Assembly: GCA_946538425.1 (NCBI GenBank)
Contig: CAMNGM010000006.1
Span: forward strand, 1-37,539
Length of the DNA stretch: 37,539 bases
Direction: 5' to 3'
Origin: an uncultured Bacteroidales bacterium
Lineage (GTDB): Bacteria; Bacteroidota; Bacteroidia; Bacteroidales; UBA932
The notes under the pieces are model-generated. The model worked only from the letters and a program-made list of their open reading frames with translations. It had not been told where the DNA came from and ran no database searches. Every line of letters starts with the position of its first letter. Position 1 is the stretch's first letter. Both the position numbers and the translations under genes were made by a program. Shown here in pieces: positions 20,401 through 28,381 of the stretch.

Positions 20401-20576
20401 CCGTTGGCGTCGGTGATCGCGCCGGAAGACTTGTCCAAAGTCTGCACGGCGGCACCGATCAGCGGCTCGTTCTGCTCGTCAGTAACACAACCTCGCACGG
20501 TCAGCGTCTGTGCGAAGGACACTCCCGACAGCAACAAGGCCAAGACGAGGAGGTAGAATCTGCAAAACTTTCCCAT
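17448..20576 (-). CDS. SusC/RagA family TonB-dependent transporter
   Basis: Signal peptide, CarboxypepD_reg-like domain (LTVRGCVTDEQNEPLIGAAVQTLD...), TonB box LEELVVIGYGQQ, and plug VRIRGIGSFNSAEPLVLVDGIERSF...ILKDASATAVFGVRGANGVILVTTRRG. Confidence 0.96.
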   Translation of the reverse strand: MGKFCRFYLLVLALLLSGVSFAQTLTVRGCVTDEQNEPLIGAAVQTLDKSSGAITDANGNYVLSGVPAGSTLVFSYIGYKQKEVVAASATLNVVLEPDSEMLEELVVIGYGQQSKVTLTGSVANVSGKDLLKSPAASLGNTLAGKLPGLQSVQYSGVPGGDDPVIRIRGIGSFNSAEPLVLVDGIERSFSQIDPNEVQDISILKDASATAVFGVRGANGVILVTTRRGREGKPTITLTASTGLQQITRFLEPANSYEYATAYNHAQEVEGVAPDGWKFSPEAIQHWKDMDMPTVYPSTNWFTYLMNDHAWQQQYNVNVSGGTERARYFVSVGTLDQNGLFKTFGQSDEANFKYRRYNFRANLDVDLSKRSTLSIGIGGRIGKRNSIGNGEYNGQSGLFGLEGLLNNGTPMSGYGLDEEGRRIVSDPDLVGAVGNDALGLIYEHGYTVQRQNVVNLDLQYKLNLDFITEGLDFRVKGSYNSDYTQQKSRTTGGGINYKATIAKGETAADGSPKIVYVRQGDTWPLGYGESTWGGRNWYAEASLNYARKFGDHNVGGLLLYNESKNYYPGGIYNSIPRGYVGIVGRVTYDYKTKYMIDFNMGYNGSENFAKGKRFGFFPSVSLGWIASSEDFWKPIRDVVSYFKLRASVGTVGNDQGIGRFLYLPGTWQFYSNGGGAWWTNDRTGNFGITNGSFMPGARESTTGNPDVTWETALKQNYGADIRFFGDRLSLGADFFWEDRRNILVSNQTTIAGISALKPNSINYGRVKNHGYELTLRWADRAGEVSYSIAPVFAFARNKVVEMAEVKQEYDHLYHRGHPVGQPFGYEFFEFYVPGETEQRYKDAYGVDMPDQLIVLRPGDSVFVDLTGDGKVDANDVHAIGFSDIPEYTGSVNATLGWRGLDFSMTWVGAANVSRQLSSFYTPAFGTGNQSMLNKWVYDNSWTEDNRGAILPRISLERASRDHNGSMSAPWMVDASYIRLKNLEIGYSFKIPGVPIENIRVYANGYNLLTFTSFKANDPEAQAGFGSTRYPMTRVYNFGFNITF

Positions 20577-20606
20577 TACATTCTGTGTATTAATTAATTG
20601 GATTTG

Positions 20607-21623
20607 TTACAAAGTATTCAGCAGCCCGTCCGCGACGGTCCGGGCGAGATCGTGCGCCGCGTTGTCCCCGGCATAGTCCCAGTACATCCCGCCGCGGAGG
20701 CCGTGCTCCACGATGTATCCGCATTTGATGGCCAGGGAACGGGGATTCTCGAATCCGAACACGTAATTCCGGAGGCTGTCCACGATGAAGGGCACCTGCG
20801 AGACTTCGTCCCAGCAGATGGTGTATCCCTGCTCCGTGACGTCCCTGTAATCCACGTAGCCGCCGAAACGGCGGGAGCCGCGGCCATAGAAAGGCATTCC
20901 CATCACGAGCTTCTCCGGCGGGACGCCGGCGGCGAGATGGGCCTTCACGGCGCCGTCGGATGTCAGTTCGGCGCTGAAGGCGGACGGGTACAGGCCCGAA
21001 TGGTGGGCGGTCCCCATCGACATGTCATAGGCCATCACGTTCACGAAGTCCAGATAGCCGACGACGGCCTTGTAGTCGATGTAGCGGGCCGTCGCCGAGG
21101 TGGCGATCGTCAGGAACCTGTCCGGACCCAGCGCTTCCCGGAGGTCGCGCATCAACAGGGTGAAGTTCTCCGTGTCGTCCGGCGAGGCGGAGATCCCCGC
21201 CATATCGGAGGTCGGATACTCCCAGTCGATGTCGATGCCGTCCAGGCCGAAGTCTTCGACCGCTTCCGCGCAGGAGGCGCAGAAGGATTTCCGGAGCGCC
21301 TCGTCGCCGGCCATCTCGCTGAAGCGGCCGCTCCCCCATCCGCCGACGGAGAGCAGCACGTTCAGCGCCGGGCTTTCCTCCTTGAGGGCGGCGATGGCGC
21401 GGAGCCGGTCGGGATTGTCGATCCGGACCGCGTCGAAGGTCGTGTCGACGTGTCCGAACGCATAGTTGACGTGGGTCATATACTGCGGATCGGGCATCAC
21501 GTCCGACCAGGAGGTCACATAGGCGACCACCACGCGGCCGGCGCCCGCCGTTTTCCTTCCGCAGGCGGAAAAAGCCAGGGCCAGGGCGGCGACAAGCAGA
21601 AGCCTGGTTGCGAATCTGTCCAT
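20607..21623 (-). CDS. GH18 chitinase-like lipoprotein
   Basis: Lipobox AFSAC. Catalytic LDGIDIDWEYP, MAYDM and GGMYWDYA. Clear paralogue of 8186..9511 without the BACON domain. Confidence 0.9.
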   Translation of the reverse strand: MDRFATRLLLVAALALAFSACGRKTAGAGRVVVAYVTSWSDVMPDPQYMTHVNYAFGHVDTTFDAVRIDNPDRLRAIAALKEESPALNVLLSVGGWGSGRFSEMAGDEALRKSFCASCAEAVEDFGLDGIDIDWEYPTSDMAGISASPDDTENFTLLMRDLREALGPDRFLTIATSATARYIDYKAVVGYLDFVNVMAYDMSMGTAHHSGLYPSAFSAELTSDGAVKAHLAAGVPPEKLVMGMPFYGRGSRRFGGYVDYRDVTEQGYTICWDEVSQVPFIVDSLRNYVFGFENPRSLAIKCGYIVEHGLRGGMYWDYAGDNAAHDLARTVADGLLNTL

Positions 21624-21632
21624 CGGCGCCGC

Positions 21633-22436
21633 CTATTTGTCAAAAGGATCCCCCGCCGGATCGCGGCTGACGATCCACCGGAAGGCGTTCACGAACATCA
21701 GGTTCTGGGTGGCCTCGGAGAAGCACTCGTCCCCGTGGCCCATGTTCAGGTAGATCATCCGGTAGTTCCGGTTGGTCCACACGACCGGCCAGTCGCCGCC
21801 GTACACGATGTCCTTGATCCCGAAAGGATAGTTCTTCGGGGAGAGCGACAGCAGCACCTGGATGTTCTCCTTGGCCCGGAGGTCCTCCTCCCACTGGTAG
21901 AACTCGCTGGCCGGCAGCACGAACGAGCCGGGCAGGTTCTTCGTGACCGGGTGGCTGTGCAGGTCCACGTCGGCGAGCGCCTGCTGGGGCGGCCAGTTGT
22001 TGCACTTGAACACGCCGCAGCCGAGGAATTGGGAGAACCAGGGCCAATGGGTGTTCCGGTCATTGTAGCCGGAGGCGTGGAAGCCGATCCAGCCGCCGCC
22101 GTTGTCCATATACTTTTCAAACGCGGCCCGCTCCTGGGGGCCGTTCGGCGCGGCATCGAGCATAATGATGCAGGTGTACTCCTTGAGCTTGTCGTACGTG
22201 TAGCCGGCAAGGCTAGTGGTGACATCCAGGTAGAATCCCTCGCCGACGGTTAGTTTCCGGAAGAACTCGACCCCCTGGCGAGAGAACTGCACATGCGCCT
22301 CCTCGGCGTGCTCGGTATAATAGACAAGCGCCTTGAAACGCGGCGTGCGGGCGTAGTTGGCCGGCCGCTCCTGGGCCGCGGCGAGGGCCGGGACCAGCAG
22401 CAGGGCAAGCGTCAGAAGTTGGTAGATCCGTTTCAT
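21633..22436 (-). CDS. secreted ThuA-domain protein
   Basis: Signal peptide LALLLVPALAAAQ, then FKALVYYTEHAEEAH, YMDNGGGWIGFHASGYNDRNTHWPWFSQFLG and PVVWTNRNYRMIYLNMGHG, the typical ThuA pattern. Confidence 0.85.
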   Translation of the reverse strand: MKRIYQLLTLALLLVPALAAAQERPANYARTPRFKALVYYTEHAEEAHVQFSRQGVEFFRKLTVGEGFYLDVTTSLAGYTYDKLKEYTCIIMLDAAPNGPQERAAFEKYMDNGGGWIGFHASGYNDRNTHWPWFSQFLGCGVFKCNNWPPQQALADVDLHSHPVTKNLPGSFVLPASEFYQWEEDLRAKENIQVLLSLSPKNYPFGIKDIVYGGDWPVVWTNRNYRMIYLNMGHGDECFSEATQNLMFVNAFRWIVSRDPAGDPFDK

Positions 22437-22455
22437 ATCGATACAGTTTTATGTT

Positions 22456-24765
22456 TCAGAATTCGGCGATCAGGGACAGCAGTTTCCCGGCGACGGTCAC
22501 CCAGACCTCCTTGTAGCAGGCGTTGTTCACCTGCGGCCACCAAGGCTCGTCGGTATCCTCCCACGTGCGGATGCCCACCGGCATCATCCCCGTGAGGAGC
22601 CCGCTGGAGAAACTGTCCATATCCGGGTAGTTCCACCCTTCTCCGTACACCATCGACTGGCCGAAGGGGTTCTTGCCCAGCATCCAGTACACCTGCTCCC
22701 GGGCGATGTCCGTCAGGGCGGGATCCCCCAGGAACCGGCCGCAGAGCGCGGCGCTCTTCCCCAGGGAGAGCAGGATGGCGTTGTTCCCGTTGAAGATGTT
22801 GAACCACACGGGGAAACGCTTGACATAATGGGTCGGGTCCACCTGGACGCCCAGGGACAGCTGCCGGGTGTACCGCTGCGTGGCGTCGGCCGGCGGGAAC
22901 AGGTGCAGGGCGAAGAAATTGTCCGTGTCCAGGTATTCGTCGGCGGCATACACCCCGCTCGGGATCATCCCGTAGGGGGCCGTATAGGGCATCAGCGCTT
23001 TCAGGTAACCGCCGAACAGGCGGATGGCCCCCTCCCAGCGGGCGTAGTCCGGATGGGAGGGCTGGGTGAGGCAGAGCTCCGTGAGCGCCTGCATATAGAC
23101 CTGCTCGCGGGACTGGTGGATGTAATGGACGATGGAGCGCCGGGTCGTATCCCGGTAGAAGAAGCCGCAGAGACCCTCGCCCACGGGTTCCGTCTCCTGG
23201 CAGTCCAGGGTATAGCGGACGGCTTCTGCCGCCCTGTCGGCATAGGTTTCCTCCCCCGTCAGCCGGTACAGCTGGCTCGCCGCCCAGGAGACGGTCGCCA
23301 TCCATTGGCTGCGGGAGGTATTGTAGCAGTGTTCGTAGGGGAACCGGAAGCGGTCGTAGCCGTCGCGGGCGAACTTCTCCTCGGCAAAGGCGAAATCGGC
23401 CCGGGCCGTCCGCAGCAGGCACGCCTGCATCGCCGGGTCCTCGGTGAGCACCCGGGCGGCGTAGGCTTCATAGCCGGCCTGCAGGTAATTGTCGAAGGCG
23501 TTGTCCTGGACTCGGACAGTATGGATGTCGTCGAAGGTGTCCAGCTTGCCGTCCTGCCAGATCAGCAGGCCCACGCTGCTGGCCCGGTATCCGTCCCCGA
23601 AACGGGTCCGGAGGGTGAAATCCAGGCCCCAGCGGGCCTCTTCCCGGAGGCGCTCCGCCAGGGCGGGGTCGAGTTCCCGGAAGCGCTCCGACGCTTCCAG
23701 CAGGGCGTAGGCGACGTCGCCCGTCTGCAGCGACTGCTGCGACAGGTCGCCGGCGTCGTGCCAGCCCCCGCCGAAGGAAATCGTCTCGCCGCCGTGATGG
23801 GCGAAAAGGTCCAGGTGGCACCGGCCGTGCACCCCCGGGACCGCATAGCCGCAGCGCTCGCCGAAAATGAAGCTGAGCGCCTTCCGGGCGGCGCCGTCCC
23901 AGCGGCCGTCCCCGACGGGAAAAGGATGCGAGACCCGGTCCCCCACCCGGAGCACATACTCGCCTTCCCGGGTGAACTCGGAGAAATCCGCCACGGCGAA
24001 GCGGCCCAGCGTCGTCTGCTCGGCGCGGACCTCTCCGCGGAAGACGGTCTTGCCGCCCCGCTCTTCCAGGGTGAACCGGCCGGTACAGTCCGCCGGCAGG
24101 ATGGCCGTCTTGGGACCGGACGCGGCATAGCCGCCGGTGGAAAGGACGATGTCCGTGGGCTGCCAGCCCCGTTCGGAGGGGATGTCCGCCGTCCGCTGCA
24201 GGAAGATGCTGTCGATCCGGAAGCGGCAGCTGTCGCCCGTCGTCAGGTCCCGTCCCCGCAGGGTCGCGGTGAAGCGGAGCTCCTGCGGTCCTTTCCGGGG
24301 ATAGTTCCCGATATTGAGCGTACACTCGTTCCAGCGGTTGTTTTCGAGGGAGATCAGGTGACTCGCCGGCAGGCAGGGCAGCCAGCAGTCCAGGTTCACG
24401 ACCTGCGCCCCGTCGCAGGAAGGAAGGATGCGGAAGGCGATGCGGTCATAGCCTTCCAGGTCATATCCCGACAGGTCAAGCCGGACGGAACGGCTTCCGT
24501 AGGTCGCATAGTCGGGATCGTCGGCCGGGCCCTTGGCCCGCGCCGTGGGCTGCGTCGCAAAGGCGAGGTCCAGCCGTCCCGCGACGGAGGTTTCCTCCAG
24601 TACGGGACGCGCCCGCTCCGCCGCCTCGAAAGAGCGCGAGCGGTCGGGGGCGAGAGGCAGGCCCCAGCCCGGCTCCCGGCCTGTCCGTTCCTCCACGGAC
24701 AGGCCGCAGCCGGGGACGGCCATCACAACCAACAACCAACCTATGATTGCAATATGCCTTGCCAT
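22456..24765 (-). CDS. glycoside hydrolase family 9 lipoprotein with N-terminal accessory and CelD_N-like Ig domains
   Basis: Lipobox AVPGC. RFAVADFSEFTREGEYVLRVGDRVSHPFPVGDG (CelD_N-like), FGGGWHDAGDLSQQ (GH9 catalytic Asp motif) and C-terminal GKNPFGQSMVYGEGWNYP. Confidence 0.85.
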   Translation of the reverse strand: MARHIAIIGWLLVVMAVPGCGLSVEERTGREPGWGLPLAPDRSRSFEAAERARPVLEETSVAGRLDLAFATQPTARAKGPADDPDYATYGSRSVRLDLSGYDLEGYDRIAFRILPSCDGAQVVNLDCWLPCLPASHLISLENNRWNECTLNIGNYPRKGPQELRFTATLRGRDLTTGDSCRFRIDSIFLQRTADIPSERGWQPTDIVLSTGGYAASGPKTAILPADCTGRFTLEERGGKTVFRGEVRAEQTTLGRFAVADFSEFTREGEYVLRVGDRVSHPFPVGDGRWDGAARKALSFIFGERCGYAVPGVHGRCHLDLFAHHGGETISFGGGWHDAGDLSQQSLQTGDVAYALLEASERFRELDPALAERLREEARWGLDFTLRTRFGDGYRASSVGLLIWQDGKLDTFDDIHTVRVQDNAFDNYLQAGYEAYAARVLTEDPAMQACLLRTARADFAFAEEKFARDGYDRFRFPYEHCYNTSRSQWMATVSWAASQLYRLTGEETYADRAAEAVRYTLDCQETEPVGEGLCGFFYRDTTRRSIVHYIHQSREQVYMQALTELCLTQPSHPDYARWEGAIRLFGGYLKALMPYTAPYGMIPSGVYAADEYLDTDNFFALHLFPPADATQRYTRQLSLGVQVDPTHYVKRFPVWFNIFNGNNAILLSLGKSAALCGRFLGDPALTDIAREQVYWMLGKNPFGQSMVYGEGWNYPDMDSFSSGLLTGMMPVGIRTWEDTDEPWWPQVNNACYKEVWVTVAGKLLSLIAEF

Positions 24766-24783
24766 CCGGATCTCGTTTCCATT

Positions 24784-25539
24784 TTATCTGTTACCACCGG
24801 CCGTCCAGTGAATCGCATTCAGCAGGAGCGTCCGGAAGTTTTCATCCGCCGCCAGCTCCGGACTGTGGCCGAACTGGAAATAGACATTGCGTCCCTTGCG
24901 GGCCGTATTGGTCCACACGACCGGATGGTCGCCCATCTTGACAGGCGTATCGAGCGTATAGGAGTTCTCGTCCACGGTGGCCAGCACGTGCACGTCCGGG
25001 CAGGCGCGCGGGTTCTTGTCGTAGGTGTAGAACTCATCGTCCCGGACCACGAACGTGGCAGGCACGCCGGCCATCACGGGATGGGCGGGGTCTTCCACGC
25101 AGACGGTCCCGTCCGTCAGCGGTTCGATATAATTCTCATAGCGGATGCCGCCGAGCAGGCCGGAGAACCAGTCCCACATCGGGAAGCCGTCGAACTCGCC
25201 CAGCAGCGAGGCGTGGTGGAAGCCCACCCAGCCGCCGCGGCCTTCGTCGACATACTTCTCGAAGGCCTCCACGGCCTCTTCCGGCCAGCCGTACGGGGCG
25301 TAGTCCAGCTGGACGATGACATCGAACCCGTCGAGGTATTCCTCGTTGAAATCCTTGGGATTGTGCGCTTCCGTCAGGACCAGGTTCTCCTTGGGAGCGA
25401 CGTCCCGGAGCCAGGGAAGGACGACTTCCGAGAAGGGTTTGTGGTGTCCGGCGTTCTCATAGAGGACCAGGACACGGGTCGGTTCCGGCTGGCAGGAAAG
25501 CAGCGCGGAGACCAGCAGGGGGAGAAGGATTCGTTTCAT
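24784..25539 (-). CDS. ThuA-domain lipoprotein (second copy)
   Basis: Lipobox SALLSC. RVLVLYENAGHHKPFSEVV, GRGGWVGFHHASLLGEFDGFPMWDWFSGLLGG and HPVVWTNTARKGRNVYFQFGHSPE. ATG overlaps the upstream stop as TGATG. Confidence 0.85.
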   Translation of the reverse strand: MKRILLPLLVSALLSCQPEPTRVLVLYENAGHHKPFSEVVLPWLRDVAPKENLVLTEAHNPKDFNEEYLDGFDVIVQLDYAPYGWPEEAVEAFEKYVDEGRGGWVGFHHASLLGEFDGFPMWDWFSGLLGGIRYENYIEPLTDGTVCVEDPAHPVMAGVPATFVVRDDEFYTYDKNPRACPDVHVLATVDENSYTLDTPVKMGDHPVVWTNTARKGRNVYFQFGHSPELAADENFRTLLLNAIHWTAGGNR

Positions 25540-26792
25540 CAGTCAGCAGTTTGTTTGATTCGGGAGCCGATCCGGGCGTACAGGAGCATCATGACCTCTC
25601 CGAACAGGACCAGCAGCCAGGACAGGCGCCAGCCGCCGAGCGTGTCGGCGAGGGCGCCCTGCAGGAGGGGAAGGATGGCGCCGCCCACGACGCCGATCAT
25701 GAAGACGCCGGACGCGGCGGACGTGTACTTGCCCAGCCGGGCGACGGAAAGGGTGAAAATCGCACCCCACATAATGGAGTGGAAGAGGCCCACGGCCGCC
25801 AGGATCCAGGGGTTGTCGACGAGGACTGCCAGGATCACGAGGACCGAGGCGGCGATCGTGGTGAAGGTCAGCTGCGTGCGCGGGCTGATCTTGCTCAGGG
25901 AGCTGCCCACGGCGCGGCCGACGAGCATCCCGCCCCAGTACAGGGTGGCGAGAAGGGCCGGCGAGGCGAGGCCCTTGTCGATGGCGTACATATTGATGTT
26001 CGCCCCGATGCAGACCTCCACGCCCACGTAGAAGAAGATCGCGACGACCCCGAGGGTGAGGTGGCTGAACGACCACACGCTCTTTTCCAGCTTCTCGGAG
26101 GTGTCGTTCCGCGTGCCGTCAATGTCCGGCAGGTTCAGCCGGCTCAGGAGCAGCATCACCACCAGCATCACGCCCAGCAGGGCCAGGAACGGCACCTGCA
26201 GCTGGCTGATGTGGATTTGGTCCATCGACAGGCCGCCGAACACCACGCCCGTCACGAAATACGGGGCCAGGGTGGTGCCCACCGAATTGGCCGTGCCGCC
26301 CACGGCGAGCCGCTGCACGGACTGGGTGCCCGGGACGTCACAGGCGGTCAGGTACGGATTGATCACCACCTGCAGGATGGTCGCCGAGGCGCCCACGATG
26401 AAGGAGCCCGCAAGGAAGATGACGAACCCCACGGGAATCACCGCCTGGCCGATGCGGAAGGCGCTGCCCTCGAAACGGACCGTGTACCAGGAAGAGGCGA
26501 AGAACAGGAACAGCCCGAGCAGCATCACGGCAATGCCCCGGAGCAACGTTCCCTTGTAGCCGTGGCGGTTCACCCAGCGGGAGCCCACGGGGCCGGCCAG
26601 CGGGTAGGCCAGGAACCACGAGAACGTGATGAGGGTGGCGAATGTGTTCTGGAAGCGTCCTGCGTTGGCCAGGAAGGCTTCCTTGAGGGGCGCCTGGAAC
26701 TGCGTGTTCGCCGTCGTGAGGAATCCCACCACGAAGAACAGGAACACGAGGGTCAGGAAGGGCCCCAGGTAGTTGGTCTTTTTCTCGGTCAT
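25539..26792 (-). CDS. MFS sugar transporter, FHS (FucP/NagP/GluP-like) family
   Basis: MTEKKTNYLGPFLTLVFLFFVVGFLTTANTQFQAPLKEAFL...; 12-TM pattern; FMIGVVGGAILPLLQGALADTLGGWRLSWLL. Lies in a PUL next to amino-sugar kinase/deaminase genes. Confidence 0.85.
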   Translation of the reverse strand: MTEKKTNYLGPFLTLVFLFFVVGFLTTANTQFQAPLKEAFLANAGRFQNTFATLITFSWFLAYPLAGPVGSRWVNRHGYKGTLLRGIAVMLLGLFLFFASSWYTVRFEGSAFRIGQAVIPVGFVIFLAGSFIVGASATILQVVINPYLTACDVPGTQSVQRLAVGGTANSVGTTLAPYFVTGVVFGGLSMDQIHISQLQVPFLALLGVMLVVMLLLSRLNLPDIDGTRNDTSEKLEKSVWSFSHLTLGVVAIFFYVGVEVCIGANINMYAIDKGLASPALLATLYWGGMLVGRAVGSSLSKISPRTQLTFTTIAASVLVILAVLVDNPWILAAVGLFHSIMWGAIFTLSVARLGKYTSAASGVFMIGVVGGAILPLLQGALADTLGGWRLSWLLVLFGEVMMLLYARIGSRIKQTAD

Positions 26793-26800
26793 AAGATGAA

Positions 26801-28369
26801 CTAGAAATTCGGGCCGCCGGTATCCCACCACAGGCGGGTGTTGCCGTTGTCGGCGCCGCCGAGCTTCGAGACGGCTTCCGTCATCTGGTTGTTATACTCG
26901 AAAGACTCCGGGAAAGTCATCCGCTTGACGTTGTCGTCATTCTTGAAGACGCCCTGGCTTTCGTTCACCATCACCGGGAACAGGACCGGGTAACCCGTGC
27001 GGCGCTGCTCGGACCAGGCCTCCATCCCGTCGGGGAAGGTGGCGATCCACTTCTGGATGATGATCTTCTGGAGCTTCTCCTCGTTGCTGGCGGATTCGAT
27101 CCACTTGGGAGAAACGGTGTTCGTCGCCGCGATGCTGTTCGCCGGGTTCTTGGGGTCGACATAGTCCGCAGGCACGTTGTCGCTCGAGAGGTAGGCCGTG
27201 GCGTCCCCCGCGCCCCACTGGGCAAAGGAGGTCTGGACGCCCTTCTCATACAGGGACTGCGCCGTGCCGCCCATATTGCTCCAGCCGCGGAGCGCGCCTT
27301 CGGCCCGCAGGAACCAGACTTCGGCGCTGGACATGATCAGGCCGGGGTCTCCGCCGCTGAAATTCGGGAAGGAGCAGCCGCCGTACGTATCCTTGACATC
27401 GATCTGGATGCCCATCCGGATCCCCTTGTAGTCCGCGCCGAGGCTCTTGTCGTTCGCGGGCTTGAAGTACTTCGGCAAGCGGGGATCGGCATAGCCGCCC
27501 AGGATGCTCTCCATCACCGCGTTCATACAGCAGTCGCCCCAGTCGGTCCCCAGGGTGGAAAGCGGGTTGACCCAGCCCTTTCCGACCACGGAAACCGTAC
27601 CTTCTTCCAGGACGCCGTCCGCGACCGCGGCCTCGGCCTTCTGGCGGGCCAGGGCGGGGCTGACTTTCACGATCCGCATCGCGGCGCGCAGCTGGACGGA
27701 ATTCGCGAACTGGATCCATTTCTGGAAGTCACCGCCCAGCAGCAGGTCGAAGGGCTGGAAAGGCTTGGCGTCCGGATACTCGGCCAGGAACGCCTTCAGG
27801 GCGGCCTTCGCCGCGTCCAGTTCCTCGAACACGTGGTTGTAGGCTTCCTCCTGGGTATCGAAGGAAGCGCCCGTGGCGCTGGTTCCGTACTTGCTGTACA
27901 CGACGGGGCCGTAGGAATCGCTCACGCGGATCATCGCCACTGCGCGCAGGATCTGCGCGACGGCATAGAAGTGCGGATACTCCTCGGCCCGGCTTTCGAT
28001 GCTGGTGAAGATCGGGCTCATCACGTCCCGGTAGGTCAGGTCCCACATCCCGCAGACCCAAGAACGGATCAGGAACAGCGTGGCGGGATTGATGTTGTTC
28101 TGGAACGGGGTGGGGGCCATCATATAGCCGCACCAGGTGTCGGCCGTCAGGTTCTGGGCCGTCTGCATTTCCCACGCCCACAGGCAGGTGTTGTTGTAGA
28201 TGCCCTGCTGGATGGTGGGGAAATACGCGCCCACGTCGTTGAAGTCGGCGGAGAGCAGCTCGTTCGTCACACCGTACGGGTTGGTATTGTATTCCTCCCA
28301 CTTCTTGCAGCCCAGCAGCGCGGTAGCGAGCACGGCCAGGAGGATGATCGAATATACCTTGTTTTTCAT
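26801..28369 (-). CDS. SusD-like lipoprotein (SusD_like_2 type)
   Basis: Lipobox TALLGC. EEYNTNPYGVTNELLSADFNDVGAYFPTIQQGIYNN and LQKIIIQKWIATFPDGMEAWSEQRRTGYPVLFPV, characteristic of SusD_like_2. Confidence 0.92.
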   Translation of the reverse strand: MKNKVYSIILLAVLATALLGCKKWEEYNTNPYGVTNELLSADFNDVGAYFPTIQQGIYNNTCLWAWEMQTAQNLTADTWCGYMMAPTPFQNNINPATLFLIRSWVCGMWDLTYRDVMSPIFTSIESRAEEYPHFYAVAQILRAVAMIRVSDSYGPVVYSKYGTSATGASFDTQEEAYNHVFEELDAAKAALKAFLAEYPDAKPFQPFDLLLGGDFQKWIQFANSVQLRAAMRIVKVSPALARQKAEAAVADGVLEEGTVSVVGKGWVNPLSTLGTDWGDCCMNAVMESILGGYADPRLPKYFKPANDKSLGADYKGIRMGIQIDVKDTYGGCSFPNFSGGDPGLIMSSAEVWFLRAEGALRGWSNMGGTAQSLYEKGVQTSFAQWGAGDATAYLSSDNVPADYVDPKNPANSIAATNTVSPKWIESASNEEKLQKIIIQKWIATFPDGMEAWSEQRRTGYPVLFPVMVNESQGVFKNDDNVKRMTFPESFEYNNQMTEAVSKLGGADNGNTRLWWDTGGPNF

Positions 28370-28381
28370 GTCAATCATATG

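Noticed and set aside
9318-20597. Series of long plus-strand ORFs (9318-10928, 10387-12666, 12969-15515, 15730-17451, 17694-20597)
   Set aside because: All are antisense shadows of the SusC/SusD/IPT genes, whose minus-strand products have unambiguous family motifs.
22828-26031. 1067-aa plus-strand ORF antisense to GH9, ThuA and MFS genes
   Set aside because: Shadow ORF crossing several genuine genes; no recognisable domain.
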